A stretch of DNA of 10,589 nucleotides from Blautia sp. (GTDB lineage Bacteria > Bacillota > Clostridia > Lachnospirales > Lachnospiraceae): positions 1-10,589 of the forward strand of contig JAFWDX010000451.1 of the NCBI GenBank assembly GCA_017515945.1. The letters run 5' to 3'. Position 1 is the first letter of the stretch, and every line of letters begins with the position of its first letter. Shown here piece by piece: positions 1 through 7,900 of this stretch. Under the pieces are notes generated by a model. The model was not told the DNA's origin. It saw nothing but the letters and a program-made list of their open reading frames with translations, and ran no database searches. The position numbers and the translations under genes were made by a program.

Positions 1-748
1 GCACGGTAATGTGATACTTGCCGGGAGCTACATCATAGTGAATGTGGCCCTCTTCATCCGCGGTTTCCATCATGCAGGATTCATCGGAGCAGAGATTCAT
101 CACGGCGCCGGGAACCGGATCGCCATTCTGGTCAACGACCTCAAAGTCATAGCCGCTGGCGCTCTCTTCTTCGCCGCCTTCCTCGTCTTCCTCGTCGAAG
201 GAATACTTGTTGCAGAGCTCATAGCCGCCTTCGTAATCGTCAGCCGTCACAGTCTCAAGCACGTCTGTCAGGACCGTATTACCCTCGACAAATGCGTAGT
301 CCTGGAAGAATACCAGGTTGCCGGAGGCATCCAGCACGATCGTGCAGGGGAAGCCTTCAAACGGCAGGGCAGAAGAAATCGCTCCGCCCTCGTCCCTGGC
401 CACCGGGAACATGATGCCCTGCTCCTCTTTTACAGTGGCGATCTCCTCAAATGTGTCGTTGCTGTCCGGATTCAGTCCGATGAAGGAAGCCTTTCCCGCA
501 AACTGCTCCATCAGCTCGTTCAGATACGGCATCTCCGCCATGCACCAGGGGCACTGATTCTCATAGAAATTGATGACGACCGCTTTGTTGTCGGCCAGCG
601 CCTCTGAAAGGTTGTAGGTCTCACCGTCTGTCGTTTCCACGGTAAAATCCTGGAAGGGCTCACCCATGGGTACCATCTCTTCTGCGAATGTCGGAGCCGC
701 CAGAGCCATGGCAGCTGTCAGAGCCAGAACAACTATACTTTTCTTCAT
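1..748 (-). CDS. Secreted TlpA/thioredoxin-like protein with a C-terminal beta domain (3' end cut by window edge)
   Basis: The first 249 codons are present and the frame runs off the left edge. The protein begins MKKSIVVLALTAAMALA, a typical signal peptide probably cut near residue 22 (TFA/EE). Residues about 28-170 form a thioredoxin-fold domain: the redox motif CPWC is at 66-69 after VVINFYENQ, and the cis-proline loop is FPCTIVLD with Pro134. An extra Cys135 follows that proline, where Thr is common. An acidic linker (about 184-198) leads into DFEVVDQNGDPVPGAVMNL, which resembles a carboxypeptidase-regulatory or CnaB-like beta sandwich starting near residue 200. The start is supported by GGAGAGGAG about 8 bases upstream. 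Known for the family: extracytoplasmic thiol-disulfide exchange. Its partner is not evident. It stands alone, about 400 bp from the next gene and with its own promoter. Confidence 0.9.
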   Translation of the reverse strand, partial: MKKSIVVLALTAAMALAAPTFAEEMVPMGEPFQDFTVETTDGETYNLSEALADNKAVVINFYENQCPWCMAEMPYLNELMEQFAGKASFIGLNPDSNDTFEEIATVKEEQGIMFPVARDEGGAISSALPFEGFPCTIVLDASGNLVFFQDYAFVEGNTVLTDVLETVTADDYEGGYELCNKYSFDEEDEEGGEEESASGYDFEVVDQNGDPVPGAVMNLCSDESCMMETADEEGHIHYDVAPGKYHITV

Positions 749-797
749 GATTAAAATCTCCTCTCCATATTTATACAATTGCTTGTTTTCGTTCACT

Positions 798-825
798 ATA
801 ATATGCCTGATTCAGTTATTTTCAA
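798..825 (-). promoter_or_regulatory. Candidate sigma-A promoter of the CPWC thioredoxin-like gene
   Basis: On the minus strand TTGAAA (825-820) and TATTAT (803-798) are separated by 16 bases, about 50 bp upstream of the ATG at 748. The surrounding DNA is AT-rich. This is a motif match read by eye only. Confidence 0.5.
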
Positions 826-876
826 CAATAATTAAACGAAACAAGGATTATTTATTTATCGTATTCTCATGTTTTA

Positions 877-899
877 ATTGTGCATCTCATCTGCACAAT
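877..899. repeat. Perfect 8-bp inverted repeat, possible operator
   Basis: ATTGTGCA (877-884) and TGCACAAT (892-899) are exact reverse complements around a 7-base centre. The site lies about 50 bp upstream of the candidate -35 box of the thioredoxin-like gene. There is no T-run on either side, so a regulator-binding site fits better than an intrinsic terminator. Confidence 0.45.
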
Positions 900-1018
900 A
901 TCTTATACGGACTCCCATCACGGTATCCACACCAAATTTTCCAATTCGAATTTTCCGAATTTTCTGCTATTTTTCAGTCGAGAACCAATTCGCAGTTATG
1001 GTTCCACACCGAAAGCGC

Positions 1019-1083
1019 CGCAGTATGCCGGAACGTCAGCATTCGCGGAGCTCCAGATACTCTGACGCTTTGAATATACTGCG
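1019..1083. repeat. Nested palindrome that could fold into a long interrupted hairpin
   Basis: Three pairs of complementary arms share one centre near 1051: CGCAGTAT (1019-1026) with ATACTGCG (1076-1083), CGTCAG (1034-1039) with CTGACG (1062-1067), and the palindrome GGAGCTCC (1047-1054). It lies about 70 bases downstream of the stop of the minus-strand editing-protein gene, so it could protect or end that mRNA. No T-run follows. Confidence 0.4.
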
Positions 1084-1150
1084 CCGGCAATTATCCCTTT
1101 TCATATGACAGTACCCGTTTGGCAGCTGTGCCGTCACGGAAAATCCAGGT

Positions 1151-1702
1151 TCACTCCACGCCTTCCAGATGAACGATCACGGGAGTACGGTCAAGTGCCG
1201 GTATGATCCTCTCTGTAAGGTCTTTTGTCCGGAAACGGATCGAACTCGTATTTTCACAGGGATGACAGCCGAACATTTCCTCCTTCAGGACATCCTCGTC
1301 GATCACCAGGTTTACCATGTGCTCCTTATCATTCATCAGGCCAAGTACGGAGACACTTCCCGGATGAATATCAAGGAATTTTTCCATGTACTGCTCCTCG
1401 GCGAAGGAGAGGCGGCTGATTCCCATCTGTTTGGAAAGCTCTTTCGTTTTGAACACCTTATCCCCCGGCATGATCAGAAGATAAAATCTGGTCTTCTGTC
1501 TGTTGCACAAAAACAGATTTTTGCAGATGTGGACATTGAGGACCGCATCCACATCCGCGCAGACTTCCATGCTTGTCGCCGGACGATCGGGATGATCCGT
1601 GCGGTCAAAATCGATACCGAGGCCGTCCAGAAATCTATATGCGCGGGCTTCTCTTTCGCTTCTGCCGGACAGATCAGCGGGTGATCCATGATATAATTCC
1701 AT
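1151..1702 (-). CDS. Free-standing prolyl-tRNA editing protein, ProXp-ala/YbaK-like
   Basis: A 183-residue protein matching the YbaK/ProX aminoacyl-tRNA deacylase fold over its whole length. Family hallmarks visible are the KN pair in VHICKNLFLCN (Lys61, Asn62), the GSVSVLGLMND segment (115-125) and the GCHPCENTSS segment with His147. In the ProXp-ala family the equivalent Lys, Asn and His belong to the pocket that hydrolyses Ala-tRNA(Pro), so the likely role is clearing mischarged alanine from tRNA(Pro) in the cytoplasm. The start has AGGAAAGGAT upstream at good spacing. It follows the Mbeg1-like hydrolase gene by 35 bp and may be cotranscribed with it, though no functional link is evident. 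Substrate choice (Ala versus another amino acid) is inferred from family resemblance only. Confidence 0.9.
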   Translation of the reverse strand: MELYHGSPADLSGRSEREARAYRFLDGLGIDFDRTDHPDRPATSMEVCADVDAVLNVHICKNLFLCNRQKTRFYLLIMPGDKVFKTKELSKQMGISRLSFAEEQYMEKFLDIHPGSVSVLGLMNDKEHMVNLVIDEDVLKEEMFGCHPCENTSSIRFRTKDLTERIIPALDRTPVIVHLEGVE

Positions 1703-1727
1703 CTTAATATCCTTTCCTGGGTGTTAT

Positions 1728-1741
1728 GGGGGCTGACTCAT
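1728..1741. repeat. Possible half copy of the TGACTCA palindrome family
   Basis: GGGGGCTGACTCAT resembles the right arm of the elements at 2887, 4900 and 8530, but no TGAGTCA left arm lies nearby. It overlaps the stop codon (1738-1740) of the Mbeg1-like gene. It could be a remnant or chance. Confidence 0.3.
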
Positions 1742-2871
1742 GACTTATGCAGCCTGGCGCGGATCTCCTCTGACAATCCGGCAGTAAAATTATCCATCAA
1801 AATCCGCAGAAGGGCGGAAACAGTCTTGCGTGTACGCGGTTCCACTGTTTCAAGGCGCTGAAGAACAGCCGTCACATGATGAAGGTCCAGCTCCTTCAGC
1901 TCAGTGAGTGTTTTGCATCCGGAAGCCTCGAGCACGCCGAAAAAATCGTTGATAAAATTGATCCGCTTGTCCGCTTCCAGAGAATCCACCCACTCATTGA
2001 GAGATGCGTCAAAAAAGGCTGCCGTTTCTGAAATCGCCTCAAGCTTTACAAAATCAGGGCCAAGGATCTGCCAGGTCATGGCATCATGCGCCATGATAGT
2101 CCTCTCAGAGCTCCGGACTACGACCGGCATCCGATGATGATGCATCAGCATTCCGATGATACTGAACCCGGGTACGTAAAACTTTACCCTGTCTTTGATG
2201 GCCTCAAAACGGGAGGTCTGCAATGCCTTCCTGCTGAATCCGGGACCATCCATATCATATATTTGTGTGATCGCTTTCTGAATATCATCACGGCAGTATG
2301 CTGCGGCGTACTCGGCGAGGTTTCCTCCCTTGGAGTGTCCCCCGAGATAAATCTTCGGGCAGGGACTTCCCGCGGACACCGTATCCAGCAATACTTGCTC
2401 TGTATAGGAAACAGCCAGGATCTGCGCCTCGACTCTCCCTACACTGAGCCTGAAATCCTCTTTCCATCCCACGATCGTATCATCCGTACCTCTGAATGAC
2501 AGGAAAATACTCCCGTCCGGCAATGTCAGCCTGACGGCTGCAAACTGTACGTCTTTCTCTGTATCCGTGACGTCCTGATAACAGGACAGCCGGATGTCTT
2601 TGTATCGTAAAGTCGAAGCGGCTTTTTTCAAAAGGGAAGGCATATTACGGATAAAAGAGATATCCGAGGCCAGTTCTTTTAGCGAATGTAACGCAAAAAA
2701 TCTCTCCGAGGCCTGCTCCAGGGTAACCTCCGCGGAATCATCCTCTGAGACGATTCCCTGATAATTAATGTAGGAAAGGCAGGACAGGATCAGTGCGTCC
2801 GCCTCTCCCATCGGAGTCGTGGAGAACGGCAGATCCCCTCTCCAGTCAAGGTAATCTAACATATTTGCCAT
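1738..2871 (-). CDS. Mbeg1-like (DUF2974) alpha/beta-hydrolase family protein
   Basis: 377 residues opening MANMLDYLDWRGDLPF, the conserved start of the DUF2974/Mbeg1-like family. The hydrolase core is visible: SFRGTDD (125-131), as in class-3 lipases; the nucleophile elbow GGHSKGG with Ser180; YDMDGPGF (205-212), whose Asp208 is a candidate acid; and AHDAMTW with His262 as the candidate catalytic base. No signal peptide or membrane segment is seen, so a cytoplasmic location is expected. The family is predicted to be lipase- or esterase-like, and I know of no firm substrate. The ATG has AGAGG 8 bases upstream. That ribosome site lies two bases from the palindrome at 2887-2917, so a leader hairpin may influence its translation. 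The 196-bp gap from the TlpA-like gene leaves operon membership open. Confidence 0.88.
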   Translation of the reverse strand: MANMLDYLDWRGDLPFSTTPMGEADALILSCLSYINYQGIVSEDDSAEVTLEQASERFFALHSLKELASDISFIRNMPSLLKKAASTLRYKDIRLSCYQDVTDTEKDVQFAAVRLTLPDGSIFLSFRGTDDTIVGWKEDFRLSVGRVEAQILAVSYTEQVLLDTVSAGSPCPKIYLGGHSKGGNLAEYAAAYCRDDIQKAITQIYDMDGPGFSRKALQTSRFEAIKDRVKFYVPGFSIIGMLMHHHRMPVVVRSSERTIMAHDAMTWQILGPDFVKLEAISETAAFFDASLNEWVDSLEADKRINFINDFFGVLEASGCKTLTELKELDLHHVTAVLQRLETVEPRTRKTVSALLRILMDNFTAGLSEEIRARLHKS

Positions 2872-2886
2872 TTTAGTATCCTCTGT

Positions 2887-2917
2887 ATGAGTCAGAGGGA
2901 CAGGCTCCCTGACTCAT
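2887..2917. repeat. REP-like palindrome, copy A
   Basis: ATGAGTCA (2887-2894) and TGACTCAT (2910-2917) are perfect 8-bp complementary ends around a core containing GGGACAGG and CTCCC. The 29 bases at 2888-2916 match the inverted 29-base copy at 8530-8558 at 25 positions. It lies in the leader of the Mbeg1-like gene, next to its ribosome binding site. Confidence 0.75.
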
Positions 2918-2965
2918 CCGTGCATCGCGGTCTCGCTTCCCGGGTCCGCGCTTTGCTTTGGTCGT

Positions 2966-2994
2966 TTCTGAGAAATGCCTGCCGGGCATCAGAA
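2966..2994 (-). terminator. Weak hairpin downstream of the TlpA-like gene
   Basis: Arms TTCTG (2966-2970) with CAGAA (2990-2994) and ATGCC (2975-2979) with GGCAT (2985-2989) can pair, with a one-sided AGAA bulge. It lies about 75 bases after the TlpA-like stop on the minus strand. No T-run follows, so termination here is doubtful. A second imperfect hairpin (GAAGCACC 3005-3012 with GGCGCTTC 3020-3027, one mismatch) is closer to the stop. Confidence 0.25.
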
Positions 2995-3067
2995 CCGGTT
3001 GTTTGAAGCACCTCCACAGGGCGCTTCGGTGTGCCTCTGGCAGACCGCAGCTCACAATCCACCAGTG

Positions 3068-4204
3068 TCATTTATCAAACATTTTCTCATACTGATCGAG
3101 GTATGCACCAGCTATCGGCTCGCCGACCAAAGTCCCGTTTTCATCCACGAAATAACTTGTCGGCCAGCTGTTCTGCGGCAGCAGATCCGACAACCCTTCA
3201 AACGCTGCGAGATTCATATAAGTTACTCCCTTGTCCTCCAGTATTTCTTTAGCCCTGGCAAGCTTTTCATCATCATAAGCATCAGTGACGATTCCGATAA
3301 TCTGACAGTTTTTTTCTGAGAGTTCCTTATTCAGTTTTTCAAGGTCCGGCAGTTCTGCTTTACACGGTGTACACCATGTCGCCCACAGATTTATCATTGT
3401 AAGGGTGTGCCCGGAGAACAGATCTTCTGATCTTACGGGATTTCCATCGAGGTCTTCTGCGTCAAAACGGATCGTTTTTCCTTCTCCGGGCAGATCTGCC
3501 GGAGGAGTGTCCAATTCTACGCCGCCGATCAGAGATATGTTATCTTTGACCAGGCGCTCCGTATTTTCAAGAAGAGCGATATATTCTTCAAAATATTCGT
3601 CGTTATATCCCGGAAAAAGCCCTTCGTTCTTCAGGCTCTCCGGATCCTCCGTCACAAGTATATAAGTAAAATCCTCGCAGGTTCCGAGCTCGGAATAATG
3701 TTGTGATAAAACCGCTTCTGTTTGCGCCGCGATCTCCTCATCGGTCAACACAAATTCATCCTGGTCAGCTGTTTCAGTATCAGTTTCCGGGAGGAGATAC
3801 TCGATCAGTTCATTGACTCCCCTGCCGTCGTTGATGCCGTATACGTGGAAAAGGTCATGATGGTACATCTGGTCAATTATTTCCATTGCTTTTTCTATAT
3901 CTCCCTCATTCTCAGCTTCAGCTTCTTCCTCATAAAGCCGGATGAGTCTGTCTTCGCTCATCGGATAATACTGGGCGACCATCTGGACGATGCCTCTCGA
4001 CAGCTCGTAGTCATCTCCAAAATCCATATAATCTATGGTTACTTTTACGTTCCTGTATTCCTCAGGAATCGCAAATTCTGCCCCGCACTGCTCTCCAGTA
4101 AAGACTTTCTGCTGGTACAGACTGGTTTCGCTGTCAGAAGCGGCTACTTTGACAGCGGAGAGCATAAGACAGATTTCTATTGCCAATATACTCCTTTTTT
4201 TCAT
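3068..4204 (-). CDS. Exported TlpA-like thioredoxin-fold protein with a large uncharacterised N-terminal region
   Basis: The start is set at the ATG at 4204 (MKKRSILAIEICLML), with AAAGGAGGG 9 bases upstream. The frame stays open further 5', but a start there would place the ribosome site inside the gene. This gives 378 residues. The N-terminus looks like a signal sequence (probable cut near VAAS/D), although a Glu interrupts its hydrophobic core. Residues about 28-235 match nothing I recognise; they are acidic and mostly helical, with cysteines at 40 and 176. Residues about 240-378 are a TlpA/ResA-type domain: WATWCTPC at 274-281, then the cis-proline motif WPTSYFVDENG with Pro348. The family performs thiol-disulfide exchange outside the membrane. 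The gene follows the lipoprotein gene by 69 bp, suggesting a shared transcript. The client is unknown. Confidence 0.9.
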   Translation of the reverse strand: MKKRSILAIEICLMLSAVKVAASDSETSLYQQKVFTGEQCGAEFAIPEEYRNVKVTIDYMDFGDDYELSRGIVQMVAQYYPMSEDRLIRLYEEEAEAENEGDIEKAMEIIDQMYHHDLFHVYGINDGRGVNELIEYLLPETDTETADQDEFVLTDEEIAAQTEAVLSQHYSELGTCEDFTYILVTEDPESLKNEGLFPGYNDEYFEEYIALLENTERLVKDNISLIGGVELDTPPADLPGEGKTIRFDAEDLDGNPVRSEDLFSGHTLTMINLWATWCTPCKAELPDLEKLNKELSEKNCQIIGIVTDAYDDEKLARAKEILEDKGVTYMNLAAFEGLSDLLPQNSWPTSYFVDENGTLVGEPIAGAYLDQYEKMFDK

Positions 4205-4273
4205 GCCTTTTTCCCTCCTTTCAATTTTATACTCACGCAACCAAACAAACGGAAAGCGAGCATGTTTATAAGT

Positions 4274-4699
4274 TCAGTGCAGTTTATCTGTAACGATCCG
4301 GACCGTTCCTGTCGCTCTCTCGAGACAGGTGGCTTTTACGAGATAGCTCCCGGCAGGCACCGTACCTGATTCCGCATCTGTTCTGACGAAATTGCCCACC
4401 ATGATGGCTTCTTCATCCATTTCAGGTATTTTATCAATGGTCTGCTCTTCAGCTTCCGGGAGTATTTCTACTCTCACCGATCCCTTTGCCAGGTCAGTGC
4501 TGATCGAGAGCTGTTCTCCTTCTTCGACTTCAATGGAGCCGAACATAACGGAAGCGTCTTTTTCAGCTTTTTCTGCCGTGATCGTAACCGCCTTTCCGGT
4601 ATTCTCTGTTACTTCAAATACAGACTTGCCGCATGATGTAAGCATACCTGCCATCAATGCAATTGTAACGATAAAGGTAGTGGTTCTGATTTTTCTCAT
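4274..4699 (-). CDS. Small lipoprotein of unknown function
   Basis: 141 residues with a clear lipoprotein signal: MRKIRTTTFIVTIALMAG followed by the lipobox LTSC, Cys23 being the predicted lipidated residue. The mature part (about 118 residues) is acidic and looks beta-rich, ending with VPAGSYLVKATCLERATGTV, reminiscent of a small immunoglobulin-like or jelly-roll fold. I do not recognise the family. AAGGG lies about 10 bases before the ATG, a weaker site than its neighbours have. It precedes the TlpA-like gene by 69 bp and a good promoter lies about 170 bp upstream, so the two are likely cotranscribed. It could be a surface accessory or client of the TlpA-like protein; this rests on position only. 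Confidence 0.8.
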   Translation of the reverse strand: MRKIRTTTFIVTIALMAGMLTSCGKSVFEVTENTGKAVTITAEKAEKDASVMFGSIEVEEGEQLSISTDLAKGSVRVEILPEAEEQTIDKIPEMDEEAIMVGNFVRTDAESGTVPAGSYLVKATCLERATGTVRIVTDKLH

Positions 4700-4868
4700 T
4701 TTGTGTATTCCCTTTCATTTCAGGTTTACTAATTGTGAAAAGCTGTCTGTGATCTGTCCATTTATGACTTTTACAGCAGCAATTTCAGTTATCTCATGAG
4801 CTGTTGATTTTCAGGCAGAACATTTTCTACTTATTCCGACAAGCAGATCTGAGCCACAAATTCAGTTA

Positions 4869-4897
4869 ATATTACCACAATGGTGTTGTCCCGGCAA
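4869..4897 (-). promoter_or_regulatory. Candidate sigma-A promoter for the lipoprotein-TlpA transcript
   Basis: On the minus strand TTGCCG (4897-4892) and TAATAT (4874-4869) are separated by exactly 17 bases. A start near 4862 would leave a leader of about 160 bases before the lipoprotein ATG. The leader region (4700-4860) shows no structure I can name. The palindrome at 4900-4949 ends just upstream of the -35 box. Confidence 0.55.
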
Positions 4898-4899
4898 TA

Positions 4900-4949
4900 A
4901 TGAGTCAAGGGGGCCCGGTTCACCAAGGAACCGGCCCCCCCTGACTCAT
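4900..4949. repeat. REP-like palindrome, copy B (long form), possible transcript terminator
   Basis: ATGAGTCA (4900-4907) pairs with TGACTCAT (4942-4949), and inner arms of G/C runs plus CCGGTT and AACCGG give a near-complete 50-base hairpin with a small central loop. It starts 6 bases after the stop of the surface-protein gene, so it probably ends or stabilises that minus-strand mRNA. Only a weak TTATT follows. Its ends match copies A and C while its core differs and is longer. Confidence 0.75.
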
Positions 4950-4955
4950 CTCATT

Positions 4956-7900
4956 TTACTGTCTTTTAACTCTCAGTGCGATCACGCCTGCAGCTGCTGC
5001 CATCACAGAAAGCATCATGAGCATCAGCCAGAGCCCTGTCTGCGCCTCATCCGCCGTATTTACCACTTTTGCATACTGTACGGAAGCGTCACTGCTCTGC
5101 GCCTCATTAGCTACGGTGCTCACACTTTCCTGTGCAAGCGGCTTTGCTTCTTCATACTTCACCGGTGTTCCCGGATACGTCTGTTCCTCCGGACAGGACT
5201 GCTCCTCCGGATCCCAGCACTTGCCCGGCCACCAGTGTTCTTCAGGACAGGTGGGTCCGTCCGGATCTGTTTCTTCGGGCTTTTCCGGTTTCACATCTTC
5301 CGGATTTTCCGGATCTTCCGGATCTTCTTCAGCCGGTTTATCGTCCACGATCTTTTCCCAGATTGCTTTAAAAATATGGTCTCCGAGAACCTTGAGCAGC
5401 CCCCCTGCTTTTTTACCGGATTCTTCCCAGTATGCGAAAGTATATCCTTCTCTGGAGGGAGTCGGGAGCGTGATATCTGTTCCTCCGTCGTATATTTCGC
5501 GGACATTGTCACTGGCACCGTTCAGAGTGCCGCCATCCAGGGCAAAGGTGACATAAAAACGTTTCAGAAGATCAAAATAATACGAAGCTCCGGAGTCCAG
5601 TGTATAGACGCCGTCTTTGGCATCAACCGCAGATATGACAAGTGTGGCCGAATCCACGGGACGGATCGCAAAATCCTTCCAGCTGTAATTCGCATCACTG
5701 GTCTCTACTCTCACTTCGTCTCCCTTTTCCACGGAGTATTCCGAAACCTTCACGTTGATCGTGGTATCTTCGCTGATCTCAAAATCGATCTTGTAGGTGT
5801 CATCGACCGGCAGGCGAAGCCAGTTGCCCTCATCAGAAGTGGTCATGCCGATCCATTTGTTCGTCCTGGACACCAGCTCACCGTTTTTGAATACGGCCAC
5901 CACATTTCCGGCGCTGTCTTTGACGGTACCTGTCACGTCCACACCATCGGGCTGCTCCACAAAGATCCGCCGATAGCCCGTTGCCTGGGCATTGTCCGCC
6001 TTTTGAACGTCCTCATAATTCGGATCCTCTGCCCTCAGCCAGGAAAGGATCACTTCATTATAATGGGGCGTCATAAAGCTTTTCGCGTTGGCAAGAGTCG
6101 TAGCCAGATGAGCGAACTGCTGACTGAGCTGGCCGAATCCGAACTCCTCTGTCTGGGCGGGATCCACCAGCAGGATATGACCCAGCACCTTTACCATGGC
6201 CAAAGAATCCGCTTCACTGGTCAGCTGGGCCTTCTTCTCATCGTCGATCGATTTGACCGGAGCCAGGCCGGCTTCCATCGCCTTACTGTAAAATCTCGCC
6301 GCAAGAGCCCAGCTTTTCTCCAGCAGATCCTTGGCGCGCGCGATCTTCTGATCCGCCTCAACTGCCATATCAGCTGCCAGCCCTTCCTTCAGTTTTTCAA
6401 ATCCTTCTATTTGCGCTTCATCGAGCTGGACTCTCGTCTTATAGTCATTGATGGTCGCTTCCAGATCGCTCATAACCTCATTCATATGCGCGAGGACCTT
6501 CTCATCATATGTCTCCATATAAGCTTCCAGCACGACGGAGATGTACATGGTTCCGATCGTCGGGAACAGAAAATCGCTGCCTTTCACGCCCTGGAATAGG
6601 GTTCCCAGTTCTCCGGAGCCTCCATAGACATACCCGAAGAAATGCTGCATCGGCTCCTGATACTGCTCCACATAGGTTTCTCTGTCTCCGAACACCTCAT
6701 TCATGGTGCCTTCGAGAAGCCTCATATAATCCGCCTGAGTCATGCCGCTCAGATAGTTGTTTTCGGATGCCGGAACAAATTCCAGCTTTTTCTCTGAGAC
6801 CAGCTTATTGAAGTCAAGGACCTTGCTCTCAAAGTTGTCAGGATCGCTTCTTGAGAATAACTGGTACACCGCCTCGCTGGTCATCCGCAGGAAGGAAAGC
6901 ATCTTTTCCTTCAGCTCCGGATCGGTATATTCTCTGGTATCTCCGTAACGCGTGAATCCCATGGCCTCCGGCACGAAGGTACCGACGACGTCGTCCGGCT
7001 CGCTGAGATTATGGATATAGGCGTATATGCCCTGATTCTTTTCCTCGAGGTCAGCCTGTGTACTGTCAGCCGTTCTCGGAGTGCCGAATGTATAGCAGTA
7101 CAGATTATCCGGAGTCAGCGTGACTGCATCGCCGAGAGCCGCTGCCGTATCATTCAGCAGATGGGCGCCCACCACGTTGATCACGCCCGCGCCGCGGCTT
7201 CCGCCTGCGGTCCAGACCTTGATATCCCCTGAGATCCCATATTTCTCAACATATTCCTTTGCAAAAGAAAGGACGATATCACTGGCATGAGTAAAGCCTT
7301 CATGATCGCCGGATGTACCTACCGCAAAATTGCCGCCCCACTCCGTCTTGTAGCCGGCGCTGCGCGGCGCAATGACCAGCAGCGTATAGGTCTTTCCATT
7401 ATCCGTGATCTTTTTATGAGCGCAGGCCACACCCATGGTATCGAGCGTCGGCTCTGACTTATAATCTTCGTTGGCTTCAAAATCCGTAAACCCGTTGTCC
7501 TCCAGGAATGCCTGCAGGTTCCTGCTCTTTTCCGGAAAATCCGCACGGGTACTGGCGATAGAAGCATTTACCAGTGAGAGCGACATCGTCGCCAGCTCCG
7601 CATTATACTCCAGAGAACTTCCCTTCAGGAGTTCATCATCGTATATATATGTATCCGTGATGTCGGCGTTATCCTCCTTGGAGCGATAGTAATAAACGCC
7701 TCTGTTTTCGGAGTTTGATCCCGCCGCGGCATCGCTGTCAGCGACAGCCTCCTGATCCAGCGATCCGGTCATGAAAACAACTCCCGGCACAGAGCTGGCA
7801 GGGATTTCCTCCATGGCCATCGCTTCCGCGGATGCTTCAGCCGACTCTTCGGATCCGGATGCAGCTTCTGCCTCAGACGGGGCATACACATCCTGCTCCG

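Larger units (their letters stand above)
749..1150. other. 400-bp intergenic region, AT-rich, no convincing gene
   Basis: This gap separates the editing-protein gene from the thioredoxin-like gene. It holds the candidate promoter, the 8-bp inverted repeat, a short direct repeat (AATTTTCC at 935-942 and 949-956, then AATTTTC at 958-964) and a nested palindrome at 1019-1083. Plus-strand open frames here have no good ribosome site and no recognisable protein features. I see no clear intrinsic terminator with a T-run after the stop of the editing-protein gene. Confidence 0.6.

Noticed and set aside
11..607. 198-codon plus-strand open frame at the left edge
   Set aside because: Antisense to the thioredoxin-like gene, whose signal peptide, CPWC motif and ribosome site are clear.
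1169..1684. 171-codon plus-strand open frame
   Set aside because: Antisense to the tRNA-editing protein, which has full-length family features.
2873..3055. 60-codon minus-strand frame between the TlpA-like and Mbeg1-like genes
   Set aside because: It reads through the REP-like palindrome, has an Arg/Gly/Lys-rich composition unlike its neighbours and no family signal.
4900..4949. Classical intrinsic terminator
   Set aside because: The hairpin is strong but is followed only by TTATTG rather than a T-run, and its ends match dispersed copies elsewhere; it is listed as a repeat that may also terminate transcription.
5014..5050. Canonical LPXTG sortase signal at the C-terminus of the surface protein
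   Set aside because: Only AQTG precedes the membrane helix and the expected Leu-Pro is absent, so I call it a membrane anchor with at most a degenerate sorting motif.
5235..6599. 454-codon plus-strand open frame opposite the surface-protein gene
   Set aside because: It lies fully antisense to a well-supported secreted protein, has no ribosome site and its translation is Phe/Arg/His-rich with no family signal. It is a codon-bias shadow.
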